Of a DNA stretch of 7,216 bases, positions 4,745-7,216 are shown piece by piece (positions within the stretch are counted from its first letter, which is position 1; the number at the start of each line of letters is the position of its first letter). This DNA comes from Alistipes sp. GTDB taxonomy: Bacteria; Bacteroidota; Bacteroidia; Bacteroidales; Rikenellaceae. The position numbers and the translations under genes were made by a program. The stretch covers positions 1 to 7,216 of the forward strand of contig JAFZDR010000056.1 of the NCBI GenBank assembly GCA_017561105.1, written 5' to 3'. The notes under the pieces were generated by a model that did not search any database, was not told the origin of the DNA, and saw only the letters and a program-made list of their open reading frames with translations.

Positions 4745-6763
4745 TTACAACCAACCTCCATTTTCAGCAAAGTTGTCACGAACAACAAGCACAAACTTCT
4801 TAGAGATAATCATACCGCCGACATTCTCGGTAGTTCCGGCCTCTTCGCCACCGGCAATCATCTTAACCTCGACAACAGCCGAACCTGTCTTCTCGCAATT
4901 TACGAGAAATACATTTGTTGTGCTCATGTAACGAGGTTTGCTCTTCATTCCAAGACGCTTCATATCGGCATCGCTGATTGTCATTTCGACGAATTTATAC
5001 TCGGTCTTACCGTCGGCAAGATATGGTGTCATATCAATACGATACGACTCTCCGCGCGGTACAGGAATACAGGTTGTACCCTCGATATTCATCATAAAGA
5101 GGAATGCATCCACACGACCCGCACCCATCATCTTGCAGTATTTTCCACTCATATAGTTCTCGAGGAAGCTATCGTAATCGCTCACCGAGAGCAAGAGGTT
5201 TGCCTTAAACTCATCTCGGGTCAATACCTTGCCAATCTTCTTAGCATACGAAAGACCGAGCGCTGCTACACCTGCAACATGAGGACACGCCATCGAAGTT
5301 CCCTGATAGTATTCGTAGTTATCCTCATTCTCATACAAACCCTTTGTAAGAGTCGAGAGAATACCCGCAGATGCACCATACTGCTGATCACCACCCGGAG
5401 CTGCGATATTACAACCTGGACCATAGTTGGTGTAGTATGCAGGATAGCCGTTAACACCGAACGAAGTTACCGAGATATAGTCGCGGTAAGCTGCAGGGTA
5501 GCTCGACTGCTGTATAGCATCGTTACCAGCCGCAGCAACAATGAGATTGTGGCTGATGTTCGGATGGTTACTCTTGCTACGATAATACTCGATAGCTGCG
5601 TGCTGAACACTACGGCTTGCAACATATACACCGTCGTTCTCGCGGCCAGGACTTGGCATTGCACCCCACGAGCAGTTTGCAATTACAGCACCATTGTCAG
5701 CCGCATAGTGGAATGCTTTTGCGATAACCTCCGCCGTACCACCCATAGTGCTAAGACCCGAATAGATCTGCAGCGCCATAATGCGAACACCGCTGTTGCG
5801 GGTGCCATCACCACCAGCTACGCCACAGATGCCCTTGCCGTTGTTGTTTACAGCAGCAATTGTTCCTGCAACATGAGTTCCGTGACCTACATCACCATAG
5901 CGGTGATCTTTTGCACCGGTAGTGTTTGGGTAGTATTTATTCCAAGACAACGCTCCATTATCTACGAAGTTGTAGCCGTGGACATCGTCTACATATCCGT
6001 TATTATCATCGTCGATACCGTTATCAGGTATCTCACCGTTGTTGATCCACATATTTGCATTGAGGTCCTCGTGTGTGTAGTCGACACCCTGGTCGATTAC
6101 GGCAACAACAACCGATGGATCTCCGGTAGTGTACTTCCATGCCTCGCTGACATTGATGTCGTAACCTGCTACGGCATACTTATTTACCGATTTATCGCCT
6201 GTGTTAATCATATCCCACTGACGATATAACAACGCATCGTTGAATACTGGGGTCGCAAGACGGGTTGCCGGTGCAACCTCGATGCGCTCGAAGTTTGGCT
6301 CGGGAGTCGGGAGCTCGTGGCGAGTATTGAACTCTACCACCTCGATCTCATCGACAGCAGCGAGCAATTTTGCGGCCTCGTCGAGCGACTGCTTCTCGTC
6401 GAAATAGACTGTGTACCAGCGGTGCAAGCCTGCACGACGAGCCTCTGCCTCCGAGTTCATATTTACTGGGAATACTCGCTCGATAGAGGTTGCGTTGATG
6501 CCGAGAAGGACATCGTTCAACTTCTCGATATTCGAGCGTGTAACACCGCCACTACGCGATGCACCCTCGAACGCGAGAGTAGCCTCCTCGCTGAACTTCA
6601 CGAGCAACGAGCCGTCGGTCGCATTGTGCGAGGTGTTGATAATCTTTGTTGCAGAGGCGCTCTGCAACCCTCCAACAGAGATATCTTCCAAATCTTTTGT
6701 ACACTGAACAAGTGCCAAAGCGGCAATTGTCAATGCGCAAGATAGTTTGATAAATCGAAACAT
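4745..6763 (-). CDS. S8-family (subtilisin-like) serine protease lipoprotein
   Basis: The 672-residue secreted endopeptidase has a complete subtilase core: Asp224 (AVIDQGVD), His294 (GHGTHVAGT), the oxyanion-hole Asn414 (AAAGND) and Ser490 (GTSMACPHVAG). The N-terminus MFRFIKLSCALTIAALALVQC looks like a lipoprotein signal with Cys21 lipidated, although Gln at -1 is atypical. Residues about 50-150 resemble an inhibitory propeptide (SLLVKFSEEA, GLHRWYTVYF). Residues 245-260 contain an Asp/Asn-rich stretch (PDNGIDDDNNGYVDD), common in Bacteroidota subtilases and a likely calcium site. The catalytic domain runs about 175-555. The last ~115 residues form a beta-rich C-terminal domain of unknown role, ending ENGGWL; I see no type IX secretion tail. 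Acidic residues after Cys21 (TKDLED) would fit a surface-export signal. It leads a two-gene unit with the lipocalin-like lipoprotein. Substrate is unknown. Confidence 0.94.
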   Translation of the reverse strand: MFRFIKLSCALTIAALALVQCTKDLEDISVGGLQSASATKIINTSHNATDGSLLVKFSEEATLAFEGASRSGGVTRSNIEKLNDVLLGINATSIERVFPVNMNSEAEARRAGLHRWYTVYFDEKQSLDEAAKLLAAVDEIEVVEFNTRHELPTPEPNFERIEVAPATRLATPVFNDALLYRQWDMINTGDKSVNKYAVAGYDINVSEAWKYTTGDPSVVVAVIDQGVDYTHEDLNANMWINNGEIPDNGIDDDNNGYVDDVHGYNFVDNGALSWNKYYPNTTGAKDHRYGDVGHGTHVAGTIAAVNNNGKGICGVAGGDGTRNSGVRIMALQIYSGLSTMGGTAEVIAKAFHYAADNGAVIANCSWGAMPSPGRENDGVYVASRSVQHAAIEYYRSKSNHPNISHNLIVAAAGNDAIQQSSYPAAYRDYISVTSFGVNGYPAYYTNYGPGCNIAAPGGDQQYGASAGILSTLTKGLYENEDNYEYYQGTSMACPHVAGVAALGLSYAKKIGKVLTRDEFKANLLLSVSDYDSFLENYMSGKYCKMMGAGRVDAFLFMMNIEGTTCIPVPRGESYRIDMTPYLADGKTEYKFVEMTISDADMKRLGMKSKPRYMSTTNVFLVNCEKTGSAVVEVKMIAGGEEAGTTENVGGMIISKKFVLVVRDNFAENGGWL

Positions 6764-6787
6764 TGTTTACTTTTTTATTTATTTTAT

Positions 6788-6952
6788 TGAAACTGTTTTG
6801 AATACTTTGATAAAACTATTTTATAGTCTATTTTGTCGCTATTTTTTATCGTAATCCGAGGCGCATAGTTGTTACTATGTAACGAGGATTATGATAAAAA
6901 AGAGCTGTAAAGAGGCATAAAAGATGAAATCAAAGTATTCAAATCAATTTCA
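6788..6952. repeat. 165-nt imperfect inverted repeat upstream of the protease gene
   Basis: Bases 6788-6811 pair with 6929-6952 at 22 of 24 positions, including a perfect 15-bp arm TTTGAATACTTTGAT (6797-6811 with 6929-6943). Further inward, TTTTTTATC(G/A)TAATCC at about 6842-6857 is matched by the arm at about 6886-6901, and the centre is CATAGT/ACTATG around TGTT (6865-6880). Some interior stretches do not pair. The T-runs lie before the core hairpin and A-runs after it on both strands, so it is not an intrinsic terminator in either direction. It would lie in the 5' leader or promoter region of the protease gene. It may be a dispersed palindromic (REP- or MITE-like) element or an operator; no open reading frame lies inside. 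Confidence 0.75.
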
Positions 6953-6964
6953 TCACAGACACCG

Positions 6965-6996
6965 CAGAGCGGCCATGTCGAAACATAGCCGCTCTG
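6965..6996 (-). terminator. GC-rich hairpin after the edge gene, probable 3' end
   Basis: CAGAGCGGC (6965-6973) pairs perfectly with GCCGCTCTG (6988-6996). After one mismatch the stem extends by four more pairs (ATGT/ACAT) to a CGAA loop. It starts 18 nt past the stop codon of the minus-strand edge gene, the expected place for a terminator. It lacks a U-run on either side, so it may instead protect the mRNA 3' end. Confidence 0.6.
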
Positions 6997-7014
6997 AAGT
7001 GTTATGTTGTTGAA

Positions 7015-7215
7015 CTATCGTACAACAGCAGCGTTTGCCTTAATAGCGAAACCGCGTACCTTTGCAGGGGTGTAGTTCTCAACGACAGACGGCTTAACGC
7101 TCTTGAAGCTTCTCGAAGAAGTCTTAACAATCTCGCTAACCTTAATTCCACTGTTAAACTCATCTTTTGGTGCAGTGAAGTTACGTACACCCTTAGCGTT
7201 ACGGAATGGAACAAC
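7015..7215 (-). CDS. C-terminal fragment of an unrecognised protein, cut by window edge
   Basis: A minus-strand frame enters from the right edge and stops at TAG (7017-7015), giving 66 residues with no start in the window. It begins VVPFRNAKGVRNFTAPKDEF and ends AIKANAAVVR. It is basic, rich in Val, Lys, Ser and Ala, with no membrane segment. Codon choice (AAG, GTT, GCT) matches the other genes. An alternative minus-strand frame over the same bases gives a Leu/Arg/Ser-rich product that looks like a shadow. I do not recognise the family and assign no function. A GC-rich hairpin follows the stop, supporting a real gene end here. Confidence 0.6.
   Translation of the reverse strand, partial: VVPFRNAKGVRNFTAPKDEFNSGIKVSEIVKTSSRSFKSVKPSVVENYTPAKVRGFAIKANAAVVR
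7034..7064 (+). promoter_or_regulatory. Consensus Bacteroidota promoter antisense to the edge gene
   Basis: TTTG (7034-7037), exactly 19 bp, then TACCTTTG (7057-7064) reads rightward on the plus strand. Sequence and spacing are identical to the rpmH promoter. It lies inside the coding end of the minus-strand gene, so any transcript would be antisense to it. No plus-strand gene begins before the right edge. It could be a chance match, because the opposite-strand codons (GCA AAG GTA) are common ones. Confidence 0.4.
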
Positions 7216-7216
7216 A

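Larger units (their letters stand above)
6764..7014. other. Intergenic region without a gene, upstream of the protease
   Basis: This 251-bp A/T-rich gap holds the 165-nt inverted repeat and a GC-rich hairpin, and no plausible coding sequence. I find no full Bacteroidota promoter for the protease. The closest element is ATACTTTG (6938-6931 on the minus strand), which misses TAnnTTTG by register and lacks a TTTG about 19 bp upstream. Protease expression may therefore depend on an alternative or activated promoter. Confidence 0.6.

Noticed and set aside
4732..4794. Longer N-terminus for the lipocalin-like lipoprotein
   Set aside because: It would overlap the end of the protease gene and bury a clear lipoprotein signal peptide 21 residues inside the protein.
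5279..6229. Long plus-strand open frame (316 codons) opposite the protease
   Set aside because: The product is Val/Ile/Thr/Cys-rich without domain character; the opposite frame has a complete subtilase triad, so this is an antisense shadow.
6788..6952. Insertion sequence or CRISPR interpretation of the palindromic region
   Set aside because: There is no transposase frame, no obvious target-site duplication and no regularly spaced direct repeats.
7002..7214. Alternative minus-strand frame at the right edge
   Set aside because: The product is dominated by Leu, Arg and Ser, while the neighbouring frame has balanced composition and matching codon use.

Overview
The window looks like chromosomal DNA from a Bacteroidota (order Bacteroidales) bacterium. 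Several gene starts are preceded by the phylum's own promoter type (TTTG, about 19 bp, then TACCTTTG) instead of -35/-10 boxes. Shine-Dalgarno sequences are weak, and both extracytoplasmic proteins carry lipoprotein signals. The lpxK-punA pairing and the small all-helical protein (DUF4924-like) also fit this order. An Alistipes/Rikenellaceae-like source is possible but cannot be proved here.

Layout. At 1-801 (+) lies the C-terminal part of a uridine-kinase-like nucleoside kinase whose start is off the left edge. A 36-bp perfect palindrome (812-847) acts as a two-way terminator against rpmH (869-1036, -), a ribosomal protein L34 gene with a textbook Bacteroidota promoter. Upstream of it on the same strand is a DUF4924-like gene (1168-1722, -). 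A divergent promoter region (1723-1838) separates this from a rightward housekeeping operon: lpxK (lipid A 4'-kinase), punA (purine nucleoside phosphorylase, overlapping lpxK by 26 bp) and ssb (single-stranded DNA-binding protein), closed by a strong bidirectional terminator (4205-4242). On the minus strand from 6763 to 4258 is a two-gene unit for envelope lipoproteins: a subtilisin-family (S8) protease with a complete catalytic triad, then a small lipocalin-like lipoprotein. Upstream of the protease, the 251-bp gap 6764-7014 holds a 165-nt imperfect inverted repeat and a GC-rich hairpin. The right edge carries the last 66 codons of an unrecognised minus-strand gene.

How it fits together. The left two thirds is core metabolism and information processing: nucleotide salvage (kinase and phosphorylase), lipid A synthesis, a ribosomal protein and SSB. 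The right third is less conventional: a secreted or surface protease, its lipoprotein partner, a palindromic element upstream of the protease, and a consensus promoter pointing antisense into the edge gene. I see no CRISPR array, tRNA, rRNA, transposase or phage gene. No clearly new system is evident. The most interesting candidates are the palindromic element and the protease/lipocalin-like pair.
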